Shown: piece after piece, positions 62,801-64,000 of the stretch
Layout: the number at the start of each line of letters is the position of its first letter
How positions within the stretch are numbered: position 1 is the first letter of the stretch
Assembly (NCBI RefSeq): GCF_932276165.1
Contig: NC_063992.1
Coordinates: 1,932,001 to 1,996,000, forward strand
Source: Plutella xylostella
Taxonomy: Eukaryota; Arthropoda; Insecta; Lepidoptera; Plutellidae
Direction: 5' to 3'
DNA: 64,000 nt
Notes under the pieces: generated by a model
Databases searched by the model: none
What the model saw: only the letters and a program-made list of their open reading frames with translations
What the model was told of the DNA's origin: nothing
Program-made: the position numbers and the translations under genes

Positions 62801-64000
62801 GCCAGAGTTGGCTCAACGAAGCTGAAGTGGCTGCTACTCCTGAACTGAGAACCACCAGTCTTCAGCTCTTAGAAGAACAACTAGTCAAGTTTGAGAAACT
62901 TAGCAAAGAGGCTGAAGATGTTGAAAAGAACATAAATAAGATCAAGGACAAGTCCAAAGATATTATGAACACATTGTCTGACTCCAACAAACTACAGCTT
63001 AAAGAGCAAGTCAATGTTCTATCCGATAAGTTTGCGAGAATCAAAGCAATCATAAACGACAAAAAGAATGTCCTCTTGAAACACATCAAGGAATACAAGG
63101 ATGCGGCGGCAAAGATCGCTGCAGCTTTGGAATTCTTGCAGGACATCCAAAACAAGTTGAAGGCATTGAACAAACCTATCGGAAGCAAGGTGGAAGATGT
63201 CCAACCGATCATTCAGGCTTACGAAGCTATCTTAGCAGACCTGAAGAAGAACAAATCTATGTTAAATGAGCTTCAAGGAGGAAACCTCCATGATCTCCAA
63301 GACATTTTGACTCAACAAGACGATCTAATGAGTACTATTGAAGACCAAATATCCAAACTCAAAGTGTTGCTTCTGCTCCGAGAACAATTCTTTGCTCTTG
63401 TCAAAGAGATCAATGAATTTATCGCTAAATACACTGACGTCACCGCTGATATCGAGAAGTCTGACGATTCCCTTGAGGACAAAATCAAGCGTTACGACGA
63501 CGTCATAAGCAAAATCCAAGGATGCGAAGCTTTGCTGGCCACAGCTACTGACAAGGGCCAACAAATAGCTGCAGAAGGTACTGTTATGGACAGAAACAAC
63601 ATCACAGAGCTACTGCAGTCTCTGAAACAACAGCTATTGAACCTCAGAAGAAACGTGGAGTCCAAACGCCAAGAACACGAGAGGGCAGCGGCTGAGCATA
63701 AGAAGTTAGCAGCAGATCTGTCTGCTATTCTTCAACTGTTGCACGATAACGAAGCTGCAGTACACTCACGTCCTTTATTGAGCAGGGACGTGGTCAGTGT
63801 TGACAAGAAACTAGTCGAACATGCCACGCTAGTGAAAACCATACAAGCTAATCTGGACAAGTTATCAAAGATCACCGATGTCGTTACGAACGAGGATGGC
63901 GTGCCGGGCTCGCTACTCGAAATGATCTCCGAAGCAAACTCTCTAAAGACATCTCTACCAGCTGAGTTGAGCAACAGGGAGAAATACCTGCAAGACAACA
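8372..64000 (+). CDS. Msp300: Msp300 / nesprin-1-like gene, 31 exons, 3' end beyond window
   Basis: Overall gene model, spliced from the 31 exons listed separately. The protein starts with a 171-residue N-terminal module. A tandem CH actin-binding region follows (residues about 172-425), then a rod of spectrin repeats to at least residue 7,099. CH pair plus giant spectrin rod, with the CH2 end IMTYVAQFLHKYPE, is characteristic of nesprins (Msp300 in flies, SYNE1/2 in vertebrates). In that family the protein links actin and other cytoskeleton to the nuclear envelope through a C-terminal KASH domain in the LINC complex, and in insect muscle it positions nuclei. No KASH is seen because the gene continues past the window. 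Every intron is GT-AG and all phases agree. Plectin/Shot-type spectraplakins also have CH pairs, but the long inter-CH linker and CH2 wording fit nesprin better. Confidence 0.93.
8886..13512. other. Intron 1, first part
   Basis: AT-rich intronic DNA with no recognised exon. A compact GC-rich patch at 11470-11515 (GCGGCCGCCGGCCGG core) lies within a minus-strand open frame (11236-11574) that contains a hydrophobic run; this is discussed as a finding and not called a gene. The remainder holds nothing I can name. Confidence 0.4.
13513..13655. repeat. 21-bp minisatellite, block 1
   Basis: CACGGCAATGAAACAAAGGCC-type units start at 13513, 13534, 13555, 13576 and 13597, exactly 21 bp apart. Degenerate units follow near 13618 and 13643. 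The core CACGGCAATGAAA resembles the terminal CACGGGCAATGAAAA of the Tc1/mariner-like MITEs in this window. Confidence 0.75.
13940..14320. mobile_element. Large foldback element with ~110-bp imperfect arms
   Basis: The left arm (ATTCATAAAATATACTA ... AATTACACAACACC ... CTAGCACCA ... ATAGGTGCG) returns inverted on the right (CGCACCTAT ... TGGTGCTAG ... GGTGTTATGTAATT ... ATATTTTATGAAC). The centre contains AGCGTCTCCC twice. It has no coding capacity. Confidence 0.6.
14368..14646 (-). pseudogene. RTE-type LINE fragment, C-terminal end of reverse transcriptase
   Basis: The minus strand encodes HRFKVTQRAMERAMLGVSL, then RTKVTNIAVKICK and EDRVLWRSLGEAYVQHW. This is the familiar tail of lepidopteran RTE endonuclease-reverse transcriptases. 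A frameshift separates the ETWTL segment from HRFK, and the usual central WAGHIAR/GRPPTRW part is missing. It is a dead fragment, continuous with the piece at 15396 but split by a younger insertion. Confidence 0.75.
14647..15395. mobile_element. Non-autonomous hAT-like element inserted in the LINE
   Basis: The element begins GGGTTC and ends GAACCC. TCTGCACC is repeated immediately outside both ends (14639-14646 and 15396-15403), an 8-bp target duplication as in hAT elements. Subterminal sequence repeats short motifs such as AAACGAGATT and GCCTAATC/GATTAGGC in inverted orientation. The internal part around 14990-15160 resembles the foldback at 13940. It encodes no transposase. Confidence 0.65.
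15396..15678 (-). pseudogene. RTE-type LINE fragment, reverse-transcriptase thumb region
   Basis: Read on the minus strand and allowing frame changes, it gives MNLGKTKFM, PEPVIFRETTIEVVQ, LRQTIRLGRSNFDKEAERRI and LPVMTYGAEG. These are typical of the RTE reverse transcriptase just upstream of the VTQRAMERAM segment found at 14368. In-frame stops and a deletion show it is inactive. Confidence 0.75.
15680..16036 (-). mobile_element. tRNA-derived SINE (family 1), minus strand
   Basis: The minus strand starts with a tRNA-like head containing GTAGCTCAGTCGGGTAAGCG (A box) and a degraded B box. It continues through TACGGTGAAGGAAAACATC, an internal palindrome near 15845-15880 and ACCAGCGTGGTGGGAAATGG, and ends in a TAGAA-type tail. 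It is the same family as the element at 24279. Confidence 0.75.
16244..16440. repeat. 21-bp minisatellite, block 2, with hairpin
   Basis: CACGG(C/A)(A/G)ATGAA units start at 16244, 16265, 16286 and 16307, again 21 bp apart. Units on both strands follow, including the inverted pair GGCAATGAAA ... TTTCATTGCC at 16341-16367. Single copies of the core recur at 16579, 16768 and 16964. Confidence 0.75.
16441..22706. other. Intron 1, middle part
   Basis: No exon or gene recognised. It contains isolated minisatellite cores (16579, 16768, 16964) and two perfect CRE-type palindromes TGACGTCA (19087-19094 and 20278-20285). GC-richer patches occur near 18.95-19.1 kb and 20.0-20.3 kb. Open frames here, including one of 139 codons at 19875, look random. 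Confidence 0.4.
22707..22939. mobile_element. Tc1/mariner-like MITE, copy C
   Basis: It starts CACTCACGGGCAATGAAAAA and ends TTTTCATTGCCCGCCAGTG, each flanked by TA. Internal sequence (CACCAAACGACC, AATATGATCGTTTATAGTTGG, TTTAGGAGTAA) parallels copy A at 4760. It is non-coding. Confidence 0.75.
22942..24047. other. Intron 1, later part
   Basis: No gene or repeat family recognised. A slightly GC-rich patch lies at 23050-23160. Confidence 0.35.
24048..24263. mobile_element. Foldback MITE with CTAAGGCC termini
   Basis: The ends CTAAGGCCTGGGTCTCCTAT and ATAGGAGACCCGGGCCTTAG are inverted with one mismatch over 20 bp or more. The interior is CpG-rich, with repeated CTACGGCG motifs on both strands. 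It is about 216 bp, with no coding capacity and no clear target duplication. Confidence 0.7.
24279..24619 (+). mobile_element. tRNA-derived SINE (family 1), plus strand
   Basis: The head contains TAGCTCAATCGGGTAAGCGC (A box) and GGGTTCGAATCCCGGC (B box). Then come TACGGTGAAGGAAAACATCG, an 11-bp inverted repeat at 24435-24463, GTGAACCCACCAACCCGCAG and a terminal AATAG pentamer tail. It is a complete-looking copy and should not be read as a functional tRNA gene. Confidence 0.8.
24620..25189. other. Intron 1, 3' end
   Basis: No gene. It contains the branch/polypyrimidine region leading to TTGTTACAG before exon 2. Nothing else recognised. Confidence 0.4.
25190..25251 (+). CDS. Msp300: Msp300 exon 2: start of CH1
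   Basis: Residues 172-192. It contains KKTFVNWINSHLSK, the actinin-type actin-binding signature 1, which forms the first helix of CH1. The acceptor is TTGTTACAG and the donor AAA|GTAAGT. It enters in phase 1 and leaves in phase 0. The upstream intron is about 16.3 kb, typical of a long first coding intron that could host regulatory elements or alternative starts. Confidence 0.95.
25520..25783 (+). mobile_element. tRNA-derived SINE (family 2), with GT tail
   Basis: The head carries TGGCGTAGTGGTTAGTGACC (A box) and GGGTTCGATTCCCGGC (B box). The body includes GTGGGTGCAGCAATGCACCT and GTACATTAGTACAAGGCGTG, and it ends in a GT microsatellite. A 5'-truncated relative is in intron 7 at 33388. Confidence 0.8.
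26222..26499. mobile_element. MITE with GAGC-GCGAGCACA termini, copy 2, holding a nested palindrome
   Basis: It has the same outer sequence as the 6360 copy (TGACAGTTGACGATAGGCAA, TTCCATATG inverse). Inside lies a perfect 21-bp inverted repeat (26280-26300 and 26353-26373, core AACGCTAAACGTATTTA) around a 52-nt spacer. This inner unit is absent from copy 1 and present in copy 3. Confidence 0.7.
26727..26822 (+). CDS. Msp300: Msp300 exon 3: CH1 continued
   Basis: Residues 193-224. It reads RVPPLRIDDLIHDLRDGT followed by LLALLEVLSGEKL. This is the conserved CH segment in which D-L-x-D-G and the LL..LLE helix build the domain core. The exon is 32 whole codons, phase 0 on both sides, between CCGCAG and GTAAGA. 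It is strongly GC-rich compared with the flanking introns. Confidence 0.95.
26823..27588. other. Intron 3, no further gene
   Basis: AT-rich; nothing recognised up to the duplicated exon-4 start. Confidence 0.4.
27589..27670 (+). pseudogene. Decayed duplicate of the exon 4 start with its acceptor
   Basis: The intron end AACACCTAA...CAACAG and the first exon bases CCAATCGAGCGCGG match the real junction (CAACAG CCAATGGAGCGCGG) 181 bp downstream. It would read PIERGEILCRPL versus the true PMERGRVLRRPH. If this acceptor were used, the frame stays open only to a stop near 27778, before the real exon. Confidence 0.65.
27800..27976 (+). CDS. Msp300: Msp300 exon 4: C-terminal half of CH1
   Basis: Residues 225-283. 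It includes FLSNANTALRFLAGKRIKL, then VNINAADLVDGRP and VVLGLIWTIILYFQ, the second actin-binding signature of the CH1 family. The exon is 59 codons, phase 0-0, with acceptor CAACAG and donor CAG|GTAATG. The first bases of this exon and the end of its intron also occur as a decayed copy 181 bp upstream, listed separately. Confidence 0.96.
27977..29790. other. Intron 4, nothing recognised
   Basis: It is 1.8 kb of AT-rich sequence. No repeat family, RNA gene or alternative exon could be named. Confidence 0.4.
29791..29948 (+). CDS. Msp300: Msp300 exon 5: CH1-CH2 linker and start of CH2
   Basis: Residues 284-335. It starts IEENSRALEYLVGSR and runs through a Ser/Thr/Pro-containing linker. It then begins CH2 with GAKKTLLQWVANALPK. 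A linker of this kind between the two CH domains is a nesprin feature; most actin-binding CH pairs have shorter linkers. The donor is AA|GTGAGT, so it leaves in phase 2; exon 6 supplies the last base of a Lys codon. Confidence 0.94.
29996..30195 (-). mobile_element. Degenerate Lep1-like element
   Basis: GTTGCTCGCGAGCTCCGCTT, AAAAAGTTTTCCTGTG, CATACCAAATTTCATCAAAA and CCCGTGAAAGAGTAACCAAC follow the same order as the element at 1151, with many substitutions and no ACAG tract. It is an older copy of the same family. Confidence 0.65.
30196..31052. other. Intron 5 remainder, no gene seen
   Basis: A cysteine-rich open frame at 30435-30716 has no recognisable domain and looks like chance. Nothing else is supported. 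Confidence 0.4.
31053..31329 (+). CDS. Msp300: Msp300 exon 6: body of CH2
   Basis: Residues 336-428. It shows TDFGPSWRDGIAFLAIIDAI, the core CH2 helix, then RLEHAFDVAESQLGIARLLD and the nesprin-like end SIMTYVAQFLHKYPEPK. The acceptor is CCCCACAG and the donor AAG|GTGAGT, leaving in phase 0. This completes the actin-binding module. The DVDVEKPDE turn just before the last helix matches the family pattern. Confidence 0.96.
31330..32020. other. Intron 6, nothing recognised
   Basis: AT-rich sequence with no repeat family or exon visible. Confidence 0.4.
32021..33201 (+). CDS. Msp300: Msp300 exon 7: first rod segment after CH2
   Basis: Residues 429-821, the first large rod exon (1,181 nt). It carries the helical spectrin-like heptads that follow the CH pair. 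Conserved Trp positions include ESLRQWLADRVNL, DLWIELERLHRRWLWLLDSE and HIGEWLARAEYLL. A second pattern, HWERWTSLSSEFTEWLDRAQ, lies near the end. It ends phase 2 (CG|GTGAGT). The long opposite-strand open frames here are shadows of codon bias and not genes. Confidence 0.95.
33388..33463 (+). mobile_element. 5'-truncated SINE (family 2) with target duplication
   Basis: TGGGTGCAGCAATGCACCTC through GGCGTGAGTGCGTG and a poly-A run matches the 3' end of the SINE at 25520. ACATATGGCAAA is repeated exactly on both sides (33376-33387 and 33464-33475), a 12-bp target-site duplication that proves retroposition into intron 7. Confidence 0.85.
33654..33860 (+). CDS. Msp300: Msp300 exon 8: Ala/Arg-rich spectrin-repeat exon with intronic copies
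   Basis: Residues 822-890. It is extremely GC-rich. It encodes a spectrin-repeat first helix with GTRTLDAWLAGAHSLL, an unusual RPPRAAAAD turn and a second helix LLQLNDEIEQHEDLFKN. It enters needing one base and leaves phase 2, so it is a symmetrical 207-nt cassette that can be skipped or repeated without a frame change. The acceptor is CCCCGCAG and the donor AGCAG|GTAACT. Two partial copies of its 3' part lie in the following intron. Confidence 0.92.
33861..34462. repeat. 19-bp minisatellite, block 1, intron 8
   Basis: About thirty units of the type CACGGTGACAAACCTTTAG, mostly 19 bp apart (for example GGTGAC/GGTAAG at 33911, 33930, 33949, 33968, 33987). A variant unit reads CGGTAAGAAACCT and so contains a donor-like GGTAAGAA. 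It begins immediately after the exon 8 donor. Confidence 0.85.
34463..34615 (+). pseudogene. Copy 2 of exon 8 3' part, possibly a usable exon
   Basis: It is near-identical to exon 8 from CACTCGCTGCTGGCGCGG to the donor AGCAG|GTAATT. A one-base deletion upstream changes AWLAGAHS to GVARGAHS. An AG at 34461-34462 would open a 153-nt, phase 2-2 exon that stays open throughout and ends NDEIEQHEELFKNISR. The polypyrimidine tract is poor, so it may be a relic. It could replace or follow exon 8 without frame change. Confidence 0.5.
34616..34940. repeat. 19-bp minisatellite, block 2, intron 8
   Basis: About seventeen more units of the same CACGGTGACAAACCTTTAG family, again starting right after a copied donor. 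Variants include CACGGTGACAATCCTTTGG and CACGGTAAGAAACCT. Confidence 0.85.
34941..35086 (+). pseudogene. Copy 3 of exon 8 3' part, without acceptor
   Basis: It shares CCCTGGGGCGTGGCTCGCGG and the long GC core with copy 2, and ends at AGCAG|GTAATT. The position equivalent to the AG of copy 2 is GG, so no acceptor exists there. The segment NDEIEQHE is replaced by HHQTEHNE, although the frame remains open. Confidence 0.6.
35087..35389. other. Intron 8, 3' end
   Basis: Two or three degenerate minisatellite units, then unique sequence including a GC-rich patch (GCGCGGCCGCGTGGCTCGAG) at 35271-35290, and the acceptor region. Confidence 0.4.
35390..35623 (+). CDS. Msp300: Msp300 exon 9: rod
   Basis: Residues 891-968. 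Its first base completes the Arg codon of exon 8. It reads TFQSTIAELPRDEVEQNM and, near its end, IGQWLDKAESLL, the W-L-x-x-x-E motif that opens a spectrin-repeat helix. It is 234 nt and symmetrical in phase (2-2), bounded by GCCCCACAG and AG|GTAAGT. Confidence 0.93.
35735..35995. mobile_element. MITE with GAGC-GCGAGCACA termini, copy 3
   Basis: It contains CGTATCGTCAACTGTCACTG, TTAGTTCCAAAAGTGACATT and the right end TCGAATCCTATGCTCGCTGC. The nested 21-bp inverted repeats are at 35847-35867 and 35920-35940 and are identical to those of copy 2. The left end is degraded. It lies in intron 9. Confidence 0.7.
36140..36227 (+). CDS. Msp300: Msp300 exon 10: short rod exon
   Basis: Residues 969-998. 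It reads ETIEETYTIHRTFFSRTTYY followed by RSMLESKNK, with the HRTFF helix expected between two nesprin repeats. It enters completing an Arg codon and leaves phase 0. The sites are TTTCCACAG and AAG|GTAATA. It is small, but frame continuity on both sides and its charged helical composition support it. Confidence 0.85.
36397..37126. mobile_element. Candidate DNA element with 16-bp terminal inverted repeat
   Basis: AATGGACAACATTTCA at 36397-36412 is perfectly inverted at 37111-37126. The 730-bp interior is very AT-rich and includes ACAAATGGGTCATTTTCAAA and a later inverted TTAATGAAAATGACCC. No target duplication is clear, and an open frame inside (36769-37113) resembles no transposase. Confidence 0.45.
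37203..37775 (+). mobile_element. Common lepidopteran repeat (GGCCAAGTGCGAG ... TACGGAACCCT)
   Basis: It starts AACCGGCCAAGTGCGAGTCG, passes GGGTTCCGTAG, and ends with a GACGGACA microsatellite, ACTATAAGGGTTCCGTTTTT and CTACGGAACCCTAA. AGGGTTCCGTAG and CTACGGAACCCT are inverted near the two ends. It is abundant in moth and butterfly genomes; I do not assign its class. Confidence 0.75.
38009..38103. repeat. Hairpin, 26-bp arms with CCGCTAGATGGCG core
   Basis: 38009-38034 and 38078-38103 are inverted with two mismatches. The core CCGCTAG(A/G)TGGCG and GGCGCGGGAGA also form the hairpin at 40734, in opposite orientation. It lies about 70 bp before exon 11. Confidence 0.65.
38173..38258 (+). CDS. 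Msp300: Msp300 exon 11: short rod exon
   Basis: Residues 999-1026. It begins VLQNIHSTNADHSADESEQL and ends MKQLNDR across the junction. The acceptor is TTCCCAG and the donor CAG|GTCAGT. It leaves phase 2; exon 12 supplies the last base of an Arg codon. The preceding intron (1.9 kb) is repeat-filled. Confidence 0.86.
38515..38620 (-). mobile_element. Fragment of SINE family 1
   Basis: GGTCCATTCCCCAACACG then CCACTGCGGGTTGGTGGGTT and a TCTAAATATAGCAC-like piece match the 3' half of the SINE at 24279 on the opposite strand. The tRNA head is absent. Confidence 0.6.
38788..39031 (+). CDS. Msp300: Msp300 exon 12: rod
   Basis: Residues 1027-1108. It reads FAHVSSEATRREANLQHLV and then AWEDFDSKRRVVEDWVARAE, a clear spectrin-repeat helix with two conserved Trp. 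It ends RSGRELIE in phase 0. The donor GAG|GTTGGT is a weak match to consensus, yet the frame continues exactly into exon 13. Confidence 0.92.
39032..39568. other. Intron 12, nothing recognised
   Basis: AT-rich intron with no repeat family seen apart from scattered short runs. Confidence 0.4.
39569..39748 (+). CDS. Msp300: Msp300 exon 13: rod, with a partial tandem copy downstream
   Basis: Residues 1109-1168: LVPESERHSVVQSVEDLQHA, then WRAVLGRAPPHLMRLEFRL and IKDIEKEIAYEQQ. It is sixty whole codons, phase 0-0, between CCCACCAG and CAG|GTAATT. Its last two thirds plus part of the following intron are duplicated just downstream. Confidence 0.92.
39821..39936 (+). pseudogene. Partial tandem copy of exon 13
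   Basis: GCGCCGT...CCGCGCGCCTCCACACC to CAACAG|GTTAGT copies the last two thirds of exon 13 (APPHLMRLEFRLDQAVLVHC conserved; IEKE becomes IGKE). The intron block CCGTTATCACTGCT ... AAACTGTT is duplicated with it (39762 and 39999). The only AG at its start gives 115 nt, out of phase with exon 12, so it is not a straightforward exon. Confidence 0.7.
40276..40493 (+). CDS. Msp300: Msp300 exon 14: rod
   Basis: Residues 1169-1240. It begins AYNQSDDADAILLRNSEYF, followed by a glutamine-rich helix (SYTQQTQDHSLEEELAKHQ) and WDSAVRRVEEFR. The acceptor is TTCCAG and the donor CAG|GTTAGT. It leaves phase 2 into exon 15. Confidence 0.92.
40734..40802. repeat. Perfect 17-bp hairpin related to the one at 38009
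   Basis: AATTTGTATGGCGCGGG (40734-40750) is perfectly inverted at 40786-40802. The loop includes TTACCGCTAGGTGGCG, the same core as the intron 10 hairpin. It lies in intron 14. Confidence 0.65.
40921..41077 (+). CDS. Msp300: Msp300 exon 15: rod
   Basis: Residues 1241-1293. After completing Arg it reads QTLQRIPAKWEQYRAKFAEM and QQWMQHVDTTMDSIV, a typical W-x-x-Y...W spectrin-repeat helix A. The sites are CCTCACCAG and CAG|GTATGT. It leaves phase 0. Confidence 0.93.
41334..49379 (+). CDS. Msp300: Msp300 exon 16: giant 8,046-nt rod exon
   Basis: Residues 1294-3975, 2,682 codons without an intron. It is wholly helical spectrin-repeat sequence rich in Lys, Glu, Gln and Leu. Recurring helix-A motifs include WQKYQKGVAEIKPWIEEAEM, WQDYETTLENVSEWLKEKEN, WTESQKTLDELEEWLNVKEN, WNKFDVSIESITEWLKDMES and WIEFDSANDRLQHWLSETEM. 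In the second half (from about 45.9 kb) a loop of the type SPDGRE followed by a regular helix recurs every 211-221 residues. The opening codons (NICREADKKREDMKWL) directly follow a TAG acceptor. The donor is CAG|GTGAGT; reading on beyond it gives only a short intronic tail and a stop. Confidence 0.96.
49475..49561 (+). CDS. Msp300: Msp300 exon 17: short rod exon
   Basis: Residues 3976-4004: DLCKKIGNHESEIVSQMSAV then ISLAESLDQ. This is one helix joining the last repeat of exon 16 to exon 18. It is 29 whole codons between TTTAAACAG and CAA|GTAAGA; the intron before it is only 95 bp. Confidence 0.9.
49562..50005. other. Intron 17, nothing recognised
   Basis: Short AT-rich intron without identifiable repeats. 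Confidence 0.4.
50006..53730 (+). CDS. Msp300: Msp300 exon 18: 3,725-nt rod exon
   Basis: Residues 4005-5245. It continues the double-repeat pattern of exon 16, with SPDGKELI, ISHGQANV, APSGHDAI, SKDGQTII and RSDGKDRI spaced 213-218 residues apart. Each is followed by a helix such as W.(S/E)FE.. and an ATL(D/P)EK-type motif. Near 53.19-53.26 kb a GC-richer insert (KSKKGQDRLAGLTTGLSLGE) interrupts the usual helix. The last part is acidic, EDREEIEEEVALMQEEYD. It ends phase 2 at GT|GTAAGT. Confidence 0.96.
53956..54133 (+). CDS. Msp300: Msp300 exon 19: rod
   Basis: Residues 5246-5305: VEQLNNTKALIEGGIVKWTE, then EEQYKEALDWLSKTETLV, a spectrin-repeat helix A with the paired Trp. The first base completes a Val codon. 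The sites are TTCCCCAG and CAG|GTGAGA. Confidence 0.93.
54427..54612 (+). CDS. Msp300: Msp300 exon 20: rod
   Basis: Residues 5306-5367: GHLQTLFDWQTELDKLNVRA, then a helix ending LSLAKEVMKRLELHYQ. It is sixty-two whole codons between CTTTCAG and CAG|GTGAAA, phase 0-0. Confidence 0.93.
54613..55222. other. Intron 20, nothing recognised
   Basis: AT-rich; a TATATA-type low-complexity tract spans about 55010-55140. No gene. Confidence 0.4.
55223..55395 (+). CDS. Msp300: Msp300 exon 21: rod
   Basis: Residues 5368-5424: EHQQHNALYGECQDWLDRTR and EKLNQCAKIPDSLQEVNSKL. It carries the ECQDWLDR helix-A motif of a new spectrin repeat. The acceptor is CTACCCCAG and the donor AG|GTAAGT, leaving phase 2. 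Confidence 0.93.
55396..55752. other. Intron 21, nothing recognised
   Basis: No repeat or exon visible. Confidence 0.4.
55753..55927 (+). CDS. Msp300: Msp300 exon 22: rod
   Basis: Residues 5425-5483: after completing Arg it reads YLLELKEKVIMNTEQSGAAK and ends LTSRAAQFDDISK. It is helices B-C of the repeat begun in exon 21. The sites are CCCTCCAG and AAG|GTAAGA, leaving phase 0. Confidence 0.93.
55953..56001. repeat. CCAAT-containing hairpin in intron 22
   Basis: GTGGCCAATCATAGC and GCTATGATTGGTCAC form a 15-bp inverted pair with one mismatch. A third CCAATCATA follows at 56026. The intron is only 158 bp, so the structure occupies much of it. Confidence 0.5.
56086..56346 (+). CDS. Msp300: Msp300 exon 23: rod
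   Basis: Residues 5484-5570: IHKLLVEWLDDIDQKIQSDD, then LNDLSEKKAKLEKFKTFSRD, ending KKTVGDMIV. It is eighty-seven codons, phase 0-0, between CTTCAACAG and GTG|GTAAGT. The EWLDDIDQKI and EKKAKL motifs are the repeat hallmarks. Confidence 0.94.
56347..56654. other. Intron 23, nothing recognised
   Basis: No repeat family or exon visible. Confidence 0.4.
56655..56832 (+). CDS. Msp300: Msp300 exon 24: rod
   Basis: Residues 5571-5629: KLEQYVNSHIQYKESYDSFY, then DWIRARKIEIQQDSDSHGEK and IIDSLPKG across the junction. The sites are ATCAACAG and AAG|GTATTG. It leaves phase 1; exon 25 completes Gly. Confidence 0.93.
57095..57387 (+). CDS. Msp300: Msp300 exon 25: rod
   Basis: Residues 5630-5727: GEALLNKAVDLSEAVMETTG, then NEGKDNINQEIRQLKIEWEN, the same loop-plus-helix signature seen periodically in exons 16 and 18. 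KCLLAWADFLDTQDKMSKWV opens the next repeat. The acceptor is AATCACAG and the donor CGG|GTAAGT. Confidence 0.94.
57606..58904 (+). CDS. Msp300: Msp300 exon 26: 1.3-kb rod exon
   Basis: Residues 5728-6160. It begins QLLAEALGNKHVLEELNDRC and contains several repeats, for example KAKNDLQQWLETAHGTVHD, KWEDFEESKNKINKWIKDTE and NQYHQSLQDTEKWLLQI. Near 58.0 kb the loop TPPEEQDSLRNDVQVLQESW repeats the periodic signature. It is 433 codons, phase 0-0, between CCATTAG and AGG|GTAAGT. Confidence 0.95.
58905..59290. other. Intron 26, nothing recognised
   Basis: No repeat family or exon visible; a CAT-rich run occurs near 58950. Confidence 0.4.
59291..59464 (+). CDS. Msp300: Msp300 exon 27: Ala/Ser/Pro linker in the rod
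   Basis: Residues 6161-6218: ALHNKLQTEKSRLSAAVAAC, then an Ala-Ser-Pro-rich stretch (SVSRPSSPADSAPLPVPAKE) and LLVRARLEDLIDQ. The proline-rich piece breaks the helical pattern and is probably a flexible linker between spectrin repeats (inference). The sites are CCTCCCAG and CAG|GTACTG; phase 0-0, so it could be skipped in frame. Confidence 0.9.
59465..60772. other. Intron 27, nothing recognised
   Basis: It is 1.3 kb of AT-rich sequence, the longest intron of the rod region after exon 16. No mobile element or exon could be named. Confidence 0.4.
60773..60871 (+). CDS. Msp300: Msp300 exon 28: short rod exon
   Basis: Residues 6219-6251: KRVEDVGGTRLHSILRNVDA then PEFNEKIVAIERQ. It is thirty-three codons, phase 0-0, between TTTGTAG and CAG|GTGAGG. 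GC-rich relative to its surroundings; a possible in-frame cassette. Confidence 0.88.
60872..61176. other. Intron 28, nothing recognised
   Basis: Unremarkable AT-rich intron. Confidence 0.4.
61177..61414 (+). CDS. Msp300: Msp300 exon 29: rod
   Basis: Residues 6252-6330: VQSHLETLGDAVYGMEEAMK, then VTEIQDWITVHTALARDWLA and LLTEIPTDG across the junction. The acceptor is CCTCTAG and the donor GATG|GTACGA, leaving phase 1. Confidence 0.93.
61572..61903 (+). CDS. Msp300: Msp300 exon 30: rod
   Basis: Residues 6331-6441: LEDEINLEEDLDTLEEAIVK, then FRRKCQEIHEWFDQVLKKM and SNLESQQVEEQ. The first two bases complete Gly. The sites are TCCAACAG and CAA|GTAAGT, leaving phase 0. Confidence 0.94.
62026..64000 (+). 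CDS. Msp300: Msp300 exon 31: rod, runs out of the window
   Basis: Residues 6442 to about 7,099, open to the window edge with no in-frame stop. It begins MKSVERRYNDIAKRIQRKLQ and holds lysine/glutamate-rich spectrin-like helices, for example LENDIEKARNWLKNKLAEIK and DFGKCQSWLNEAEVAA. Trp residues become sparse after 62.9 kb, so individual repeats are harder to delimit. The acceptor is CTTTTACAG. The Met at the start is internal and is not an initiation codon. Confidence 0.95.
   Translation, partial: MKSVERRYNDIAKRIQRKLQMLEITYKAIDGTKSEVTAQNEWMQKEIDNILHPEPLGFESKSVKERQKKMANLLKETDGKKTVIDSLEKKVSNIQAELEPSEQTQLESELSELASKQKQLATLVKQEIERLGVSSEDRKKLENDIEKARNWLKNKLAEIKKLGGPVPLEAAKVEKEIAVHKKHQTELSDFHNDTLGEVVRRGNTVSKDCSPEDKTKLQTVLEELNKMYTSAKVDIDDKLGALNKQLQGRNEFEADFGKCQSWLNEAEVAATPELRTTSLQLLEEQLVKFEKLSKEAEDVEKNINKIKDKSKDIMNTLSDSNKLQLKEQVNVLSDKFARIKAIINDKKNVLLKHIKEYKDAAAKIAAALEFLQDIQNKLKALNKPIGSKVEDVQPIIQAYEAILADLKKNKSMLNELQGGNLHDLQDILTQQDDLMSTIEDQISKLKVLLLLREQFFALVKEINEFIAKYTDVTADIEKSDDSLEDKIKRYDDVISKIQGCEALLATATDKGQQIAAEGTVMDRNNITELLQSLKQQLLNLRRNVESKRQEHERAAAEHKKLAADLSAILQLLHDNEAAVHSRPLLSRDVVSVDKKLVEHATLVKTIQANLDKLSKITDVVTNEDGVPGSLLEMISEANSLKTSLPAELSNREKYLQDN

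Overview
The window is a stretch of insect, very probably lepidopteran, nuclear DNA. It is AT-rich and its genes have many GT-AG introns. It is full of repeats typical of moth and butterfly genomes: a Lep1-like Helitron end with an ACAG microsatellite, RTE-type LINE fragments, two tRNA-headed SINE families, Tc1/mariner-like and foldback MITEs, and the widespread repeat that ends in TACGGAACCCT. No species is assigned.

One gene accounts for essentially all the coding sequence: the insect nesprin Msp300 (SYNE1-like), on the + strand. I could place 31 exons, all with GT-AG introns and consistent phases. They encode about 7,100 residues from an ATG at 8372 to the end of the window, where the gene is still open. 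The order is a short N-terminal module (exon 1), a pair of calponin-homology domains that bind F-actin (exons 2-6), then a very long spectrin-repeat rod (exons 7-31). The C-terminal rod and the KASH membrane anchor lie beyond the window. Two exons are very large (8,046 and 3,725 nt). From about 45.9 to 53.0 kb the rod shows a regular super-repeat of about 211-221 residues (two spectrin repeats), with one longer step.

Layout: 1-8.3 kb is non-coding upstream DNA with several mobile elements and a candidate Inr+DPE promoter next to exon 1. 8.9-25.2 kb is a 16.3-kb first intron carrying nested transposons, two blocks of a 21-bp minisatellite, foldback elements and SINEs. 25.2-41.3 kb holds short GC-rich exons in AT-rich introns. 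This part has three local duplications that copied pieces of exons 4, 8 and 13 into the adjoining introns. 41.3-64 kb is dense rod-coding sequence with short, nearly repeat-free introns.

The most unusual region is intron 8 (33.86-35.39 kb). Two extra copies of the 3' part of exon 8 are embedded in a 19-bp minisatellite whose units often contain GTAAG. One copy is open, has an AG at the right place and is phase-compatible with exon 8. No second independent protein-coding gene could be supported.
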